NCBI RefSeq assembly: GCF_003217215.1 | Contig: NZ_QJTD01000005.1 | Span: 62,001-126,000 of the forward strand | DNA from: Winogradskyella epiphytica | GTDB taxonomy: Bacteria; Bacteroidota; Bacteroidia; Flavobacteriales; Flavobacteriaceae | Reading direction: 5' to 3' | DNA: 64,000 bases | Shown here: piece after piece, positions 9,442 to 19,400 of the stretch | Layout: each line of letters starts with the position of its first letter | Numbering within the stretch: position 1 is the first letter of the stretch | Notes under the pieces: generated by a model | What the model saw: only the letters and a program-made list of their open reading frames with translations | Databases searched by the model: none | What the model was told of the DNA's origin: nothing | Position numbers and translations under genes: made by a program

Positions 9442-10071
9442 CTATTTACTTAAATTCGATTCAATTCCTTCTAAAGCACTCTCAATTACGATCACCTTAT
9501 TAGCTTTCATAATTTTATAAGTACTTAATTCTGAGCTAGTTATAACATCAGAACCTTTAAAATTGCGTGAGGACAAATATACATTATTATTTGAGCCACC
9601 CAACACAATTAAAGATTTTTTCTTGTCTACTTCTAATGCTTTCAATACATTAACGAAACCTTTAGTGTTTGGAGTATCAAAATTGAAGTCTTCCATTACC
9701 ACTATTGATTTGTCATTTGCCTTCATGCTTAGTGCAGATTTACGTGCTAATCTCTTAAGGCTTTTGTTTAATTTAAAACCATAATTTCTTGGTCTAGGAC
9801 CAAACATACGACCACCACCTTTAAATACACCAGACTTAATACTACCTGCTCTTGCAGTACCAGTACCTTTTTGTTTTTTAATCTTACGTGTACTTCCAGC
9901 AATTTCTGCTCTTTCTTTCGCCTTATGCGTACCTTGTCTTTGATTTGCTAAGTATTGCTTAACATCTAAATAGACAGCATGCTTATTTGGCTCTATAGCG
10001 AACACTTCGTTAGAAAGCTCAGCTTTCCTACCAGTGTCTTTTCCGTTTATATCTAAAACTGCTACCTTCAT
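9442..10071 (-). CDS. rplD: 50S ribosomal protein L4 (uL4)
   Basis: The 209-residue protein starts [20 protein letters not shown] and has the extended tunnel loop (QKGTGTARAGSIKSGVFKGG, GRMFGPRPRNY). Its ATG overlaps the rplC stop in a TAATG arrangement, which implies translational coupling. In enterobacteria uL4 represses its own operon by binding the leader ahead of rpsJ. Here the only structured leader-like spacer sits ahead of rplC, so uL4 is one candidate ligand for it, by inference only. Confidence 0.97.
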   Translation of the reverse strand: MKVAVLDINGKDTGRKAELSNEVFAIEPNKHAVYLDVKQYLANQRQGTHKAKERAEIAGSTRKIKKQKGTGTARAGSIKSGVFKGGGRMFGPRPRNYGFKLNKSLKRLARKSALSMKANDKSIVVMEDFNFDTPNTKGFVNVLKALEVDKKKSLIVLGGSNNNVYLSSRNFKGSDVITSSELSTYKIMKANKVIVIESALEGIESNLSK

Positions 10072-10685
10072 TACTTCTCAATGATTACATAAGAATTCTT
10101 GTGACCAGGAACACATCCTTTTACCACTAGTAAGTTCTTTTCAGGAACTACTTTATAAACTCTTAAATTTTGAACTTTAACTGTTTCACCACCCATTCTT
10201 CCGGCCATTTTCATGCCTTTGAATATTCTCGCAGGATAAGATGCAGCACCAACAGAACCAGGAGCTCTTCCCATACTTTGTTGACCGTGCGTTCTTTCAG
10301 ATCCAGCGAATCCGTGACGTTTTACTACACCTTGAAAACCTTTACCTTTAGAAGTTCCTGCGACATCCACATATTCTCCTTCAGTAAATTGTTCAACTGT
10401 GATAGCATCACCTAATTTGTACTCCCCGTCAAAACCTTTAAATTCAACAACTTTGCGTTTTACAGAAGTACCCGCTTTCTTAGCATGACCTATGTCAGCT
10501 TTAGTAGCGCTTTTTTCTGTCGCGTCATCGAAACCTAATTGAAGTGCAGAATAACCATCCACTTCTTCAGTTCTGACTTGGGTAACGATACATGGTCCAG
10601 CTTCGATTACTGTACATGGAATATTCTTTCCATTTTCGTCGAAAATGCTGGTCATACCGATTTTTTTTCCAATTAACCCAGACAT
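10071..10685 (-). CDS. rplC: 50S ribosomal protein L3 (uL3)
   Basis: The 204-residue protein starts [20 protein letters not shown] and carries [19 protein letters not shown] and [20 protein letters not shown], the uL3 loop near the peptidyl-transferase centre. Its stop overlaps the rplD start. Unlike its neighbours, which are packed within 20 bases, it is preceded by a 182-base non-coding spacer with strong hairpins, which makes independent control of rplC and the downstream genes likely. Confidence 0.98.
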   Translation of the reverse strand: MSGLIGKKIGMTSIFDENGKNIPCTVIEAGPCIVTQVRTEEVDGYSALQLGFDDATEKSATKADIGHAKKAGTSVKRKVVEFKGFDGEYKLGDAITVEQFTEGEYVDVAGTSKGKGFQGVVKRHGFAGSERTHGQQSMGRAPGSVGAASYPARIFKGMKMAGRMGGETVKVQNLRVYKVVPEKNLLVVKGCVPGHKNSYVIIEK

Positions 10686-10867
10686 AATTTTGTTTGTTTT
10701 TATTAAGACAACTCGCGATTTGCCCTTTCTTGTTTGTTTTTATATGGACTATTCGCGACTAGTCCATTTATCTGTAAAAGTATCAAGGCCGAAAATACGT
10801 TTCAGCCTTGAATTGTATTTTTTACCGTTTTTCCTTCGCTCGCAGCTTAGGACATGTTAGTGTTCAA
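10686..10867 (-). promoter_or_regulatory. structured spacer ahead of rplC, candidate ribosomal-protein leader RNA
   Basis: This 182-base spacer breaks an otherwise tightly packed operon. In the transcribed (minus) direction it contains three hairpins. The first (10810-10784) has an 11-bp stem with one G-U pair, which would be a C-A mismatch on the other strand, so it is built for the minus-strand RNA. The second (10767-10744) has an 8-bp stem, and the third (10724-10707) a weaker 5-bp stem with one G-U pair. The last two are parts of a tandem 40-nt repeat with TCGCGA in each loop. I see no TAnnTTTG promoter and no terminal U-tract. A cis-acting regulator of rplC-rplD and later genes is the best reading; the ligand is unknown. 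Confidence 0.6.
10690..10769 (-). repeat. two tandem 40-nt units with hairpins in the rplC leader
   Basis: Two units with a period of exactly 40 bases cover 10690-10729 and 10730-10769. On the plus strand each begins with the same 14 bases, TTGTTTGTTTTTAT, and each has TCGCGA (10713-10718 and 10753-10758) in the hairpin loop. The stem sequences differ between units but both can pair, which points to conserved structure. In the RNA, each hairpin is followed by an unpaired A-rich stretch (AUAAAAACAAACAA), the second of which lies just ahead of the rplC start. Confidence 0.75.
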
Positions 10868-11173
10868 TTACACTTTAATCTCAACTTCAACTCCACTTGG
10901 CAATTCAAGTTTCATTAATGCATCAATTGTTTTAGAAGATGAAGAGTAAATATCTAATAATCTCTTGTAAGAGCTTAATTGAAATTGTTCTCTAGACTTC
11001 TTGTTTACGTGTGGTGAACGTAACACAGTGAAAATCTTCTTGTGCGTTGGTAAAGGAATTGGACCTGTTACAACTGCACCAGTACTTTTTACTGTTTTTA
11101 CAATCTTATCAGCAGACTTGTCTACTAAGTTGTGATCGTAAGACTTTAATTTTATTCTGATTTTTTGACTCAT
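10868..11173 (-). CDS. rpsJ: 30S ribosomal protein S10 (uS10)
   Basis: The 101-residue product contains [20 protein letters not shown] and [20 protein letters not shown], then [18 protein letters not shown], the uS10 signature. uS10 is in the 30S head and doubles as the antitermination factor NusE. It starts 11 bases after fusA, so it belongs transcriptionally to the str part of the operon, and is followed by the structured spacer before rplC. Confidence 0.98.
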   Translation of the reverse strand: MSQKIRIKLKSYDHNLVDKSADKIVKTVKSTGAVVTGPIPLPTHKKIFTVLRSPHVNKKSREQFQLSSYKRLLDIYSSSSKTIDALMKLELPSGVEVEIKV

Positions 11174-11184
11174 TTTCTTAAGAT

Positions 11185-13311
11185 TTACGATTCAACGCCT
11201 TTTGCAGCCGCAATTACTTCTTCTGATATGTTAGATGGAGTTTCAGCATAGTGTGAAAATTCCATTGTAGATGTTGCACGTCCTGAAGATAATGTTCTCA
11301 ATGTTGTAACATATCCAAACATTTCTGATAATGGAACTGTAGCTTTTACAGTTTTAGCTCCACCTCTATCTCCCATGTCACTCATTTGTCCACGACGACG
11401 GTTTAAATCTCCAACGATATCACCCATATTTTCTTCAGGAGTAATTACCTCAAGTTTCATAATAGGTTCCATGATTACAGCTTTAGCCGCTTTTGCAGCA
11501 TTTTTAAATCCAAGCTTAGCTGCCAATTCGAATGATAATTGATCCGAATCCACATCGTGATAAGAACCATCTGTTAATGTTACTTTCATAGCATCAACTT
11601 CGTATCCTGCTAATGGACCATTTTGCATTGCCATTTTGAATCCTTTTTCAATAGATGGGATAAATTCTTTAGGAACGTTACCACCTTTGATTTCAGAAAC
11701 AAACTCTAATCCTACTTTACCTTCTTCTGCCGGCTCAATAGTAAATACGATATCAGCAAATTTACCACGTCCACCAGATTGTTTCTTATAAACTTCTCTG
11801 TGTTGTGCTTTTTGCGTAATCGCTTCTTTATATTCTACTTGTGGTTGACCTTGGTTAACCTCAACTTTGAATTCTCTTTTTAAACGATCTACAATTACAT
11901 CTAAGTGAAGCTCACCCATTCCTGAAATAATTGTTTGACCTGAAGACTCATCTGAACGCACTGTAAATGTAGGATCTTCTTCAGCTAATTTAGCTAAGCC
12001 CATACCTAATCTATCTACATCTGCTTTAGTCTTAGGCTCTACCGCGATACCAATTACTGGATCAGGGAAGTCCATAGATTCTAAAACAATAGGGTGCTTT
12101 TCATCTGTAAGTGTATCTCCTGTCTTAATAGACTTGAATCCAACAGCAGCTCCAATATCACCAGCTTCGATAAAATCAATTGCATTTTGCTTGTTAGCGT
12201 GCATTTGATAGATACGTGAAATACGTTCCTTTTTACCTGAGCGGTTGTTTAACACGTAAGAACCGGCATCTAAACGACCAGAATAAGCACGGAAGAATGC
12301 TAAACGACCTACGAAAGGATCTGTAGCAATCTTAAACGCTAATGCCGCGAATGGTTCTTTTACGTCTGGCTTACGAATTTCTTCTTTCTCTGTATTTGGA
12401 TTAACACCAACGATACCTTCCTTATCCATTGGAGAAGGTAAGTAACGACATACAGCATCTAATAAGAATTGTACACCTTTATTTTTGAATGAAGAACCAC
12501 AAACCATAGGAATGATAGCCATATCCATTACAGCAGCTCTAAGTGCAGCGTGCACTTCGTCTTCTGTAATAGAATCTTCATCTTCCATGAATTTCTCTAA
12601 TAAGTTCTCATCGTAACTAGCTACTTCTTCGATTAATAAAGCACGGTACTTACGCACTTCATCCTTCATATCTGCAGGAATTTCAACAACATCGAATGTA
12701 GATCCGTAGTTATCGTCATGCCATACAATAGCTCTGTTCTTTACTAAATCAACGATACCTTTGAAGTTATCCTCATCACCAATGTTTAATACAATTGGCA
12801 CTGCGTTAGACTTCAACATATCTTTAACTTGCCCACAAACTGCTAAGAAGTCTGCACCTTGACGGTCCATTTTGTTAACGAAACCGATTCTTGGTACTTT
12901 ATAATTATCAGCTAATCTCCAGTTAGTTTCAGATTGAGGCTCTACACCATCAACTGCACTAAATAAGAATACTAACCCATCTAATACACGTAAAGAACGG
13001 TTAACTTCTACCGTAAAATCAACGTGACCAGGAGTATCAATAATATTAAAGTGGTAATCTTTTGCATCTGGAGTTGGCTCACCGTTTTCCATTGGAAACG
13101 TCCAATCACAAGTTGTTGCAGCAGAAGTAATAGTAATACCCCTTTCTGCTTCTTGTTCCATCCAGTCCATTGTAGATGAACCCTCATGGGTTTCACCCAT
13201 TTTATGGTTTACACCCGTGTAAAATAATATACGCTCAGTTGTTGTTGTTTTACCAGCATCAATATGAGCCGCAATTCCTATGTTTCTTGTAAGTTTTAAA
13301 TCTCTTGCCAT
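11185..13311 (-). CDS. fusA: elongation factor G
   Basis: The 708-residue GTPase has G1 [19 protein letters not shown] near residue 15, switch I with [12 protein letters not shown]3 DTPGHVDF, G4 NKMDRQGAD, and domains II to V ending in [23 protein letters not shown] drives tRNA-mRNA translocation and, with the recycling factor, splits ribosomes. It lies 7 bases after rpsG and 11 before rpsJ; no tuf gene follows it, as is usual in Bacteroidetes. Confidence 0.99.
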   Translation of the reverse strand: MARDLKLTRNIGIAAHIDAGKTTTTERILFYTGVNHKMGETHEGSSTMDWMEQEAERGITITSAATTCDWTFPMENGEPTPDAKDYHFNIIDTPGHVDFTVEVNRSLRVLDGLVFLFSAVDGVEPQSETNWRLADNYKVPRIGFVNKMDRQGADFLAVCGQVKDMLKSNAVPIVLNIGDEDNFKGIVDLVKNRAIVWHDDNYGSTFDVVEIPADMKDEVRKYRALLIEEVASYDENLLEKFMEDEDSITEDEVHAALRAAVMDMAIIPMVCGSSFKNKGVQFLLDAVCRYLPSPMDKEGIVGVNPNTEKEEIRKPDVKEPFAALAFKIATDPFVGRLAFFRAYSGRLDAGSYVLNNRSGKKERISRIYQMHANKQNAIDFIEAGDIGAAVGFKSIKTGDTLTDEKHPIVLESMDFPDPVIGIAVEPKTKADVDRLGMGLAKLAEEDPTFTVRSDESSGQTIISGMGELHLDVIVDRLKREFKVEVNQGQPQVEYKEAITQKAQHREVYKKQSGGRGKFADIVFTIEPAEEGKVGLEFVSEIKGGNVPKEFIPSIEKGFKMAMQNGPLAGYEVDAMKVTLTDGSYHDVDSDQLSFELAAKLGFKNAAKAAKAVIMEPIMKLEVITPEENMGDIVGDLNRRRGQMSDMGDRGGAKTVKATVPLSEMFGYVTTLRTLSSGRATSTMEFSHYAETPSNISEEVIAAAKGVES

Positions 13312-13318
13312 CTATCTA

Positions 13319-13795
13319 CTAAAATCTAAAGTGTGAGAATGCTTTGTTTGCTTCCGCCATTTTATGCGTATCCATACGTTTTTTCACCGCAGCTCCTTCT
13401 TCTTTAGCCGCAGCTAACACCTCAGATGCTAAACGCTGTGCCATAGATTTTTCGTTTCTTTTACGAGAATAGCTAATTAACCATTTCATCGCAGTAGAAA
13501 CCTTACGATCTGGACGAATTTGCATTGGAATTTGGAATGTAGCACCACCAACACGACGGCTACGTACTTCTACGTGAGGCATCACATTAGATAAAGCTTC
13601 TTTCCAAATTTCTAAAGCTGTTTTTTCGTCATCATTTTTTTTCTCCTCAACAATATCAATTGCATCGTAGAATACTTTAAAAGCTACAGACTTTTTACCA
13701 TCCCACATCATCATGTTAACAAAACGAGTTACTAACTGATCATTAAATTTTGGATCCGGCAAAAGAGGTCTCTTTTTTGCTGCTTTTTTTCTCAT
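13319..13795 (-). CDS. rpsG: 30S ribosomal protein S7 (uS7)
   Basis: The 158-residue product contains [40 protein letters not shown] and [20 protein letters not shown], the uS7 core, and ends [12 protein letters not shown]. It nucleates the 30S head and contacts the E-site tRNA. In E. coli uS7 represses the str operon from the rpsL-rpsG spacer. The corresponding spacer here is 92 bases, but I see no strong structure in it. Confidence 0.98.
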   Translation of the reverse strand: MRKKAAKKRPLLPDPKFNDQLVTRFVNMMMWDGKKSVAFKVFYDAIDIVEEKKNDDEKTALEIWKEALSNVMPHVEVRSRRVGGATFQIPMQIRPDRKVSTAMKWLISYSRKRNEKSMAQRLASEVLAAAKEEGAAVKKRMDTHKMAEANKAFSHFRF

Positions 13796-13887
13796 GTCTT
13801 CTTTTTGAGTTTTTTGTTTTTAATTATTAGCTTTTAGTTTTCAGAAATTTTCTTTCAACGCCAAGCTTCTAATTTCAAACTTTAATT

Positions 13888-14262
13888 TTACTTCTTAGGG
13901 CGTTTTGCACCATACTTAGATCTACGTTGTGTTCTTCCAGATACACCTGCTGTATCTAAAGCACCACGAACGATGTGATATCTAACTCCTGGCAAATCTT
14001 TTACCCTTCCACCTCTAACCAATACTATCGAGTGCTCTTGTAGGTTGTGACCTTCTCCACCAATGTATGCATTGACCTCGTTACCGTTTGTTAAACGAAC
14101 CCTTGCTACCTTTCTCATCGCTGAGTTAGGTTTCTTAGGCGTCGTTGTATAAACACGAGTACATACACCACGTCTTTGAGGACACGAATCTAAAGCAGCC
14201 GATTTACTCTTCTTGGTTATTTTGGCTCTTCCTTTTCGTACTAATTGTGAAATTGTTGGCAT
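13888..14262 (-). CDS. rpsL: 30S ribosomal protein S12 (uS12)
   Basis: The 124-residue protein has the invariant blocks [20 protein letters not shown] and [20 protein letters not shown]. Lysines stand at the two positions where streptomycin resistance changes usually occur (TTPKKPNS and RVKDLPG), so the sequence is of the sensitive type at those sites. It is the first gene of the str-S10-spc operon and lies directly behind the promoter at 14307-14337. Confidence 0.98.
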   Translation of the reverse strand: MPTISQLVRKGRAKITKKSKSAALDSCPQRRGVCTRVYTTTPKKPNSAMRKVARVRLTNGNEVNAYIGGEGHNLQEHSIVLVRGGRVKDLPGVRYHIVRGALDTAGVSGRTQRRSKYGAKRPKK

Positions 14263-14287
14263 ATATTTCTATATAAAATTTTATTAA

Positions 14288-14303
14288 CCCTCACTTTTGA
14301 GGG
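14288..14303 (-). promoter_or_regulatory. hairpin at the 5' end of the str operon mRNA
   Basis: A perfect 6-bp inverted repeat, CCCTCA and TGAGGG around CTTT, begins 4 bases after the -7 element of the str promoter. The transcription start should fall about 5 to 7 bases after that element, so the mRNA would begin at or inside this stem. A stem at the extreme 5' end often protects mRNA from decay. Protection is inferred, not shown. Confidence 0.6.
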
Positions 14304-14306
14304 CTG

Positions 14307-14337
14307 CAAAGGTAGAAATATATATTTATTATTCAAA
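14307..14337 (-). promoter_or_regulatory. Bacteroidetes promoter of the str-S10-spc operon
   Basis: Read on the minus strand, TTTG (14337-14334) and TACCTTTG (14314-14307) are separated by 19 bases. This matches the Bacteroidetes -33/-7 consensus TTTG and TAnnTTTG with ideal spacing. It is the best promoter in the window, as expected for a ribosomal operon. It lies 45 bases ahead of rpsL. Confidence 0.88.
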
Positions 14338-14381
14338 CAGTTGAGAACTATTTTTTCAAAGAAATTACAACTTTTATTTCT

Positions 14382-14398
14382 GTCATATATAATATGAC
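14382..14398. promoter_or_regulatory. 17-bp palindrome between divergent rpsL and the Omp85 gene
   Basis: GTCATATATAATATGAC is a perfect palindrome with 7-bp arms around a 3-base centre. It lies 45 bases upstream of the str -33 element and 41 bases before the ATG of the divergent outer-membrane gene. Its shape suits a dimeric DNA-binding protein, but AT-rich DNA produces such palindromes by chance, so this is only a candidate operator. Confidence 0.35.
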
Positions 14399-14439
14399 TT
14401 ATTTTTACGTTACCATAATAGCCATTCTATTAAGTAACG

Positions 14440-16128
14440 ATGCCGTTTTTTTATCGATTCATTTTTTTTATATGCCTTCTGATTTTTTTTAATCAAGGCT
14501 ATGCGCAATCCGTTTATTTAACAGTTCATGCTGAAAATGATACGAATACCAAAATAATCGACTCAATTGGATACCTGAAAAAGCATAAAAATTATAAAAC
14601 CTTACAATCTGAAATTGATCGTTTAAAACAGAAACTTACCAAAACGGGATATATAGATACCTCTATTAATAAGGTAGCAAAACTAAACGACACCTTATTT
14701 AATACCTCATTTAGCCTAGGTCATCGCATCACAAGAATACGCATCTTTTATGATTCAACATTTAATGTTGACTTACTAAAATCTTTGCAGCATTCAAAGG
14801 ACGAAAATTTCTTCGAGCTAAAAATGAAAAGCTTAGAAAATGATTTAAAATTTTTAAACACTAAGATTGCGGAGCTAGGTGATCCATTCTCAACTTTACA
14901 ACTGGTCAATATTACTAAGGAGAATTCCGAATTACTATCTGCAAATTTAAAAGTAGTCACCAATCAAAAAAGACGAATAGACAAGATTATCATAAAGGGC
15001 TATGAGAACTTTCCAAAATCTTACGTCAAACATTTTCTAAAACTAAAAACAGGAAAATCCTTCAACCTTAACTCTATTAGGAAAAAAGTTGAATTATTAG
15101 ATGAACTGCGATTTGCGAATAAGATAAAAGATCCGGAAGTGCTATTCACTCAAGACTCCACTACTCTATATTTATATATCGAAAAAGCAAGAACAAATAA
15201 TTTTGATGGCTTCCTAGGTTTTGGAACCAACGAAAACACGAATAAAATTGAGTTTGATGGATACTTAGATTTAAGATTAACTAACAACCTTAATTTTGGC
15301 GAAACTTTAAACCTATTCTATAAATCTGATGAAATAGATCAACAAACTTTTAAAGTTGATACAGACTTACCCTATCTATTATCTTCACCTATTGAGCTTC
15401 AGGTAGGACTCAATATTTTTAGAAAAGACTCAACATTTTTAAACGCGAAGCAATATGCAAAAATTAATTACCTCCTAAATGCTCAACAAAAAATTGGCCT
15501 TGGTCTTAGTTCCACCAACTCAACTAATCTATTAGCCGATGACACTACTATTTTAAATGATTATAAATCGAATTACTACACCCTTCATTACAATTTTACA
15601 CAAGCACAATTTTCAGACCCCTTATTCCCTATAAATTTCTGGGTCGACTTCTCTTCGGGTTTTGGTAAAAGAGCAGATGATATAGAAACTCAAAACCAAA
15701 GTGTTTTTACTTTAGACACCTATAAAATCTTCAATTTAAATCATAGAAACAGTTTTTATGCTCGTTTTAATGGAGCAACCTTAAAGTCAAATAATTACTT
15801 AGACAACGAGTTATTTAGGTTTGGAGGCATAAATTCAATACGTGGGTTTGAAGAAAACAGCTTAGTCGCCAACCTCTATGCCGTACTTAGCACCGAATAT
15901 CGCTATCGTTTAAGTAATAACATTTATGTCCACTCGGTTATTGATGCTGCCTATTTTGAGAATCAAATTGCTGAGAACAAAGAAAAACTATTCGGATTTG
16001 GATTTGGCTTAGGCGTATTAACTAATGCCGGATTGTTTCGTCTCAACTATTCAAGTGGAAAAACTGAAAACCGTCAGTTTAAACTATCGGACTCTAAAGT
16101 TCATGTGAGCTTAACAGCTACTTTTTAA
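14440..16128 (+). CDS. Omp85-family outer-membrane barrel protein (BamA/TamA-like) with POTRA region
   Basis: The 562-residue protein has a signal peptide ending NQGYAQ near residue 23, a periplasmic part to about residue 250 that looks like POTRA repeats (for example KIIIKGYENFPKSYVKHFLK), and a C-terminal beta barrel. The barrel contains FGGINSIRGFEENS with Arg468, the lid-lock motif of Omp85 proteins, and the chain ends in phenylalanine as exported barrels do. It is shorter than BamA (about 800 or more residues with five POTRA repeats), so it is a TamA-like or two-partner-secretion-like member. The substrate is unknown. It is a single-gene unit, divergent from the ribosomal operon. Confidence 0.85.
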   Translation: MPFFYRFIFFICLLIFFNQGYAQSVYLTVHAENDTNTKIIDSIGYLKKHKNYKTLQSEIDRLKQKLTKTGYIDTSINKVAKLNDTLFNTSFSLGHRITRIRIFYDSTFNVDLLKSLQHSKDENFFELKMKSLENDLKFLNTKIAELGDPFSTLQLVNITKENSELLSANLKVVTNQKRRIDKIIIKGYENFPKSYVKHFLKLKTGKSFNLNSIRKKVELLDELRFANKIKDPEVLFTQDSTTLYLYIEKARTNNFDGFLGFGTNENTNKIEFDGYLDLRLTNNLNFGETLNLFYKSDEIDQQTFKVDTDLPYLLSSPIELQVGLNIFRKDSTFLNAKQYAKINYLLNAQQKIGLGLSSTNSTNLLADDTTILNDYKSNYYTLHYNFTQAQFSDPLFPINFWVDFSSGFGKRADDIETQNQSVFTLDTYKIFNLNHRNSFYARFNGATLKSNNYLDNELFRFGGINSIRGFEENSLVANLYAVLSTEYRYRLSNNIYVHSVIDAAYFENQIAENKEKLFGFGFGLGVLTNAGLFRLNYSSGKTENRQFKLSDSKVHVSLTATF

Positions 16129-16130
16129 AT

Positions 16131-16156
16131 AACTAAATATCAATATTTTAGTTTTT
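16131..16156 (+). terminator. weak terminator after the Omp85 gene
   Basis: AACTAAA and TTTAGTT can pair around a 9-base loop, followed directly by TTTC. The stem is short and AT-rich. The rest of the spacer up to the next gene (16157-16418) is AT-rich without a clear promoter; TATGTTTA at 16360-16367 is one base off the -7 consensus. Confidence 0.45.
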
Positions 16157-16418
16157 CTTATTTAATTTCAATTCCTCAAAATTTTAACACTCTAAGGCTG
16201 TTATTGACTTTAATTCAAAAAACTTACTTGAACAACACATAAAACTCTAACAATCAACAAGTAAAAAATAAAGCACCAATAAATTCTTCTAGCAACAGCC
16301 AATATTGAATCACTAATATTAACTCCATATATCAAATTCTCTTTTTTTTTAACAAAAATTATGTTTACTTTAACTTTTTATTATCATTTTTAACTATAAT
16401 CAACAAATATTTAAAAAC

Positions 16419-19400
16419 ATGAAAACAAAGTTCAAAGGAATTTTAACACTTTTATTAGTGTTTCTCGTGCAACTCTCGTTTGCACAGGAGAAATCGGTAT
16501 CAGGGGTTGTTTCGGATGAGTCTGGACTTCCTCTCCCTGGAGTGAATATTATTATAAAGGGAACAAATAAAGGTACCCAAACTAATTTCGACGGTGAATA
16601 TACGCTCACAGCCAATGTCGGAAACGTTTTAGTTATAAGTTATATCGGTCTGAGAACTGAAGAAGTTAGAATTGGCAGTGCTAACACCTATAATATAACA
16701 TTAACGGAAGACGCTTCTTCCTTAGATGAAGTCGTTGTGGTAGCATTTGGTACAACCAGTATGGAGGCTTTTACTGGTTCAGCAAGTGTTATTGGTGAAA
16801 AAGATCTTTCATTAAGAAGTGTAACATCTCCAGTTGCTGCTATTGAAGGTAAAGCAACAGGTGTACAGTTTACTTCGGCTTCCGGACAACCAGGTTCTTC
16901 ACCAGGAATAGTAATTAGAGGTGTTGGTACTTTGAATGGGTCGGCTACGCCTTTATTTATTGTTGATGGAGTTCAGTACGAAGGTTCTTTAAACACGCTT
17001 AATCAAGATGATATTAAATCTTTTACAATTTTAAAGGATGCTGCTTCCACATCTCTATATGGATCTAGAGCAGCCAACGGTGTCGTTTTAATTACTACAA
17101 AAAGTGGTAATAAAGGTGGCATAAAAACAAATATTTCAGTTCAAACAGGTTTCGTTACCAAAGGTATTTCAGAGTACGAAGCTATTGGTCCACATAGATA
17201 TTACGAAACTATGTGGGAAGCATTAAGAAATTCGAGTGCGGCTGGTGGAGATCCTGCTTTTGCTTCAGCAAACATTTACAATCAATTAGGATATAATCCT
17301 TTTAACGTTCCAAACGACCAGATTGTAGGTGTAGATGGTAGAATAAATCCTAATGCTGAAGTAATTTACAAATCTCTCGATTGGTATGATGCCATGGAAA
17401 GAACAGGTTTAAGAACTAACTACAGTGTGAATGTTGCAGGTGGCGGTGAGAAACATCAAGTATTCTTTTCAGCTTCTTATTTAGATGAAGAAGGTTACGT
17501 GGTAACTTCTGATTTCGATCGTTTAACAGCACGTTTAAACGCAGATTTTGATGCATCCGATTGGTTAACCCTTGGTGGTAGTGCTAATATTTCCTTATCT
17601 GAATCTAATGGTCCTGCGAGCGCAGGTACAAGTTCTATTGTAAACCCTTTTGGATTTGCTAAAGGTTTGGGGTCTATCTATCCAGTATATGTTAATGATT
17701 TAAATGGAAATTTAGTTCGTGATGTAGCTGGAAATCCAATTTTTGATGATGGTTCTGGTTATTCTGAATACAATATTGGCACAAGACCAACAAACCAAGG
17801 TCGCCATGCTTTACAAGAGTTGTTATTAAACGACGAGGTTAACAGAAACAATACTTATGGCCTAAGATTTTACGCAGATGCTGAAGTTTTTAAAGGTTTG
17901 AACTTTAGAGTTAATTACTCTCGCGACATTCAGGAAGGTTTAAACAAAAGCTACGAAAACCACATCATTGGTGATGGTGCTCCAGGTGGACGCTACGGTG
18001 AAGACAGGTACAGAAGACAAGTGGAAAACTTCAACCAAATATTAACGTATTCTACTAGTATCAACGACATTCATAATATAGATATCACAGCTGGACATGA
18101 AAGTTTTGATAGAACATACTCAAGTATTAGTGGTTCTGCCATTACACAAGTTGCAACAGGAATATATGAATTTGATAACTTCTCTCAACCAGTAAGAGTT
18201 GGTGGTTCTACTACGAATAAAACATTAGAAGGTTACTTCTTACGAGCGAATTATAACTTCGATAACAAATACTACATTAGTGCATCTGCAAGACGAGATG
18301 CGTCTTCAGTATTTGACAAAAAATCTAGATGGGGTAATTTTTATTCTATCGGTGGATCTTGGAGGGTTGATCAAGAAAACTTCATGGAGAATGTGTCATT
18401 TATTGATAAATTAAAACTAAGAGCTTCTTATGGTGAAGTTGGAAATGACAATTTAGGAGATTTCTTCTTATCTCAACCAAGGTACGGATTAACATCAAAC
18501 GCAGGTAACCCAGCACTAGTATGGGAAAAAATTGGTAATGCCGATTTACAATGGGAGGCTGTTTCAAGCTGGGATGTTGCATTAGAATTCACAATGTTTA
18601 ATAATTTCCTTGATGGCTCTATAGAATACTATAAGAAAAGTTCCTCAAAACTATTGTATAACTTACCGCTACCATTAAGTATTGGACTAGATGAATTCCC
18701 TACTAATATTGGTGGTTTATATAACGCAGGATGGGAAGTTGGTTTAACTGCTCACCTTGCTAACAAGCAAGATTTTAAATGGGATGTAACCTTACAAGGA
18801 TCTTCCTTCAAAAACGAAATTACGGATCTTCCTTCACCATTTATTAATGGCTCTAAACGTTGGGAAGTGGGTCGTTCAAGATATGACTATTACATCTACC
18901 ACACAGCTGGAGTTGACCCAGATAACGGTGATCAATTATTCTACATGTTCGAAATTGATGATAATGGTGATAGCGTTCCTGTATTAGATGCCAACGGAAA
19001 TCAAGAAACTACTAATGATTATACTGAAACAGAAAGAGCTTATACTGGCGATAGTTCAATCCCTGATTTCTTAGGTTCTATATCCAACAGTATGAGTTAT
19101 AAAGGATTCTCTTTAGACTTCCTAATTACTTATGGTATAGGTGGCAAAATATTAGATGGAGGTTACTCAAGCATGATGCACAGTGGTTCATTTGGACGCT
19201 CTTCTCACCCAGATATTTTAAATGCATGGAGAGAGCCAGGTGATATTACAGATGTACCAAGATTAGAAACTGGAAGCACAGGTCTTGTTGTAGGTTCTTC
19301 TACACGATTCTTGACGGATGCTTCTTTCTGGTCTTTAAAAAATGTGAACTTAGGATATACATTTGACAAGCAACTAACAGACGCTCTTAATATAGATAAC

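Noticed and set aside
13796-13887. uS7-type regulatory structure between rpsL and rpsG
   Set aside because: The spacer is 92 bases of AT-rich sequence without a strong hairpin; no support by eye.
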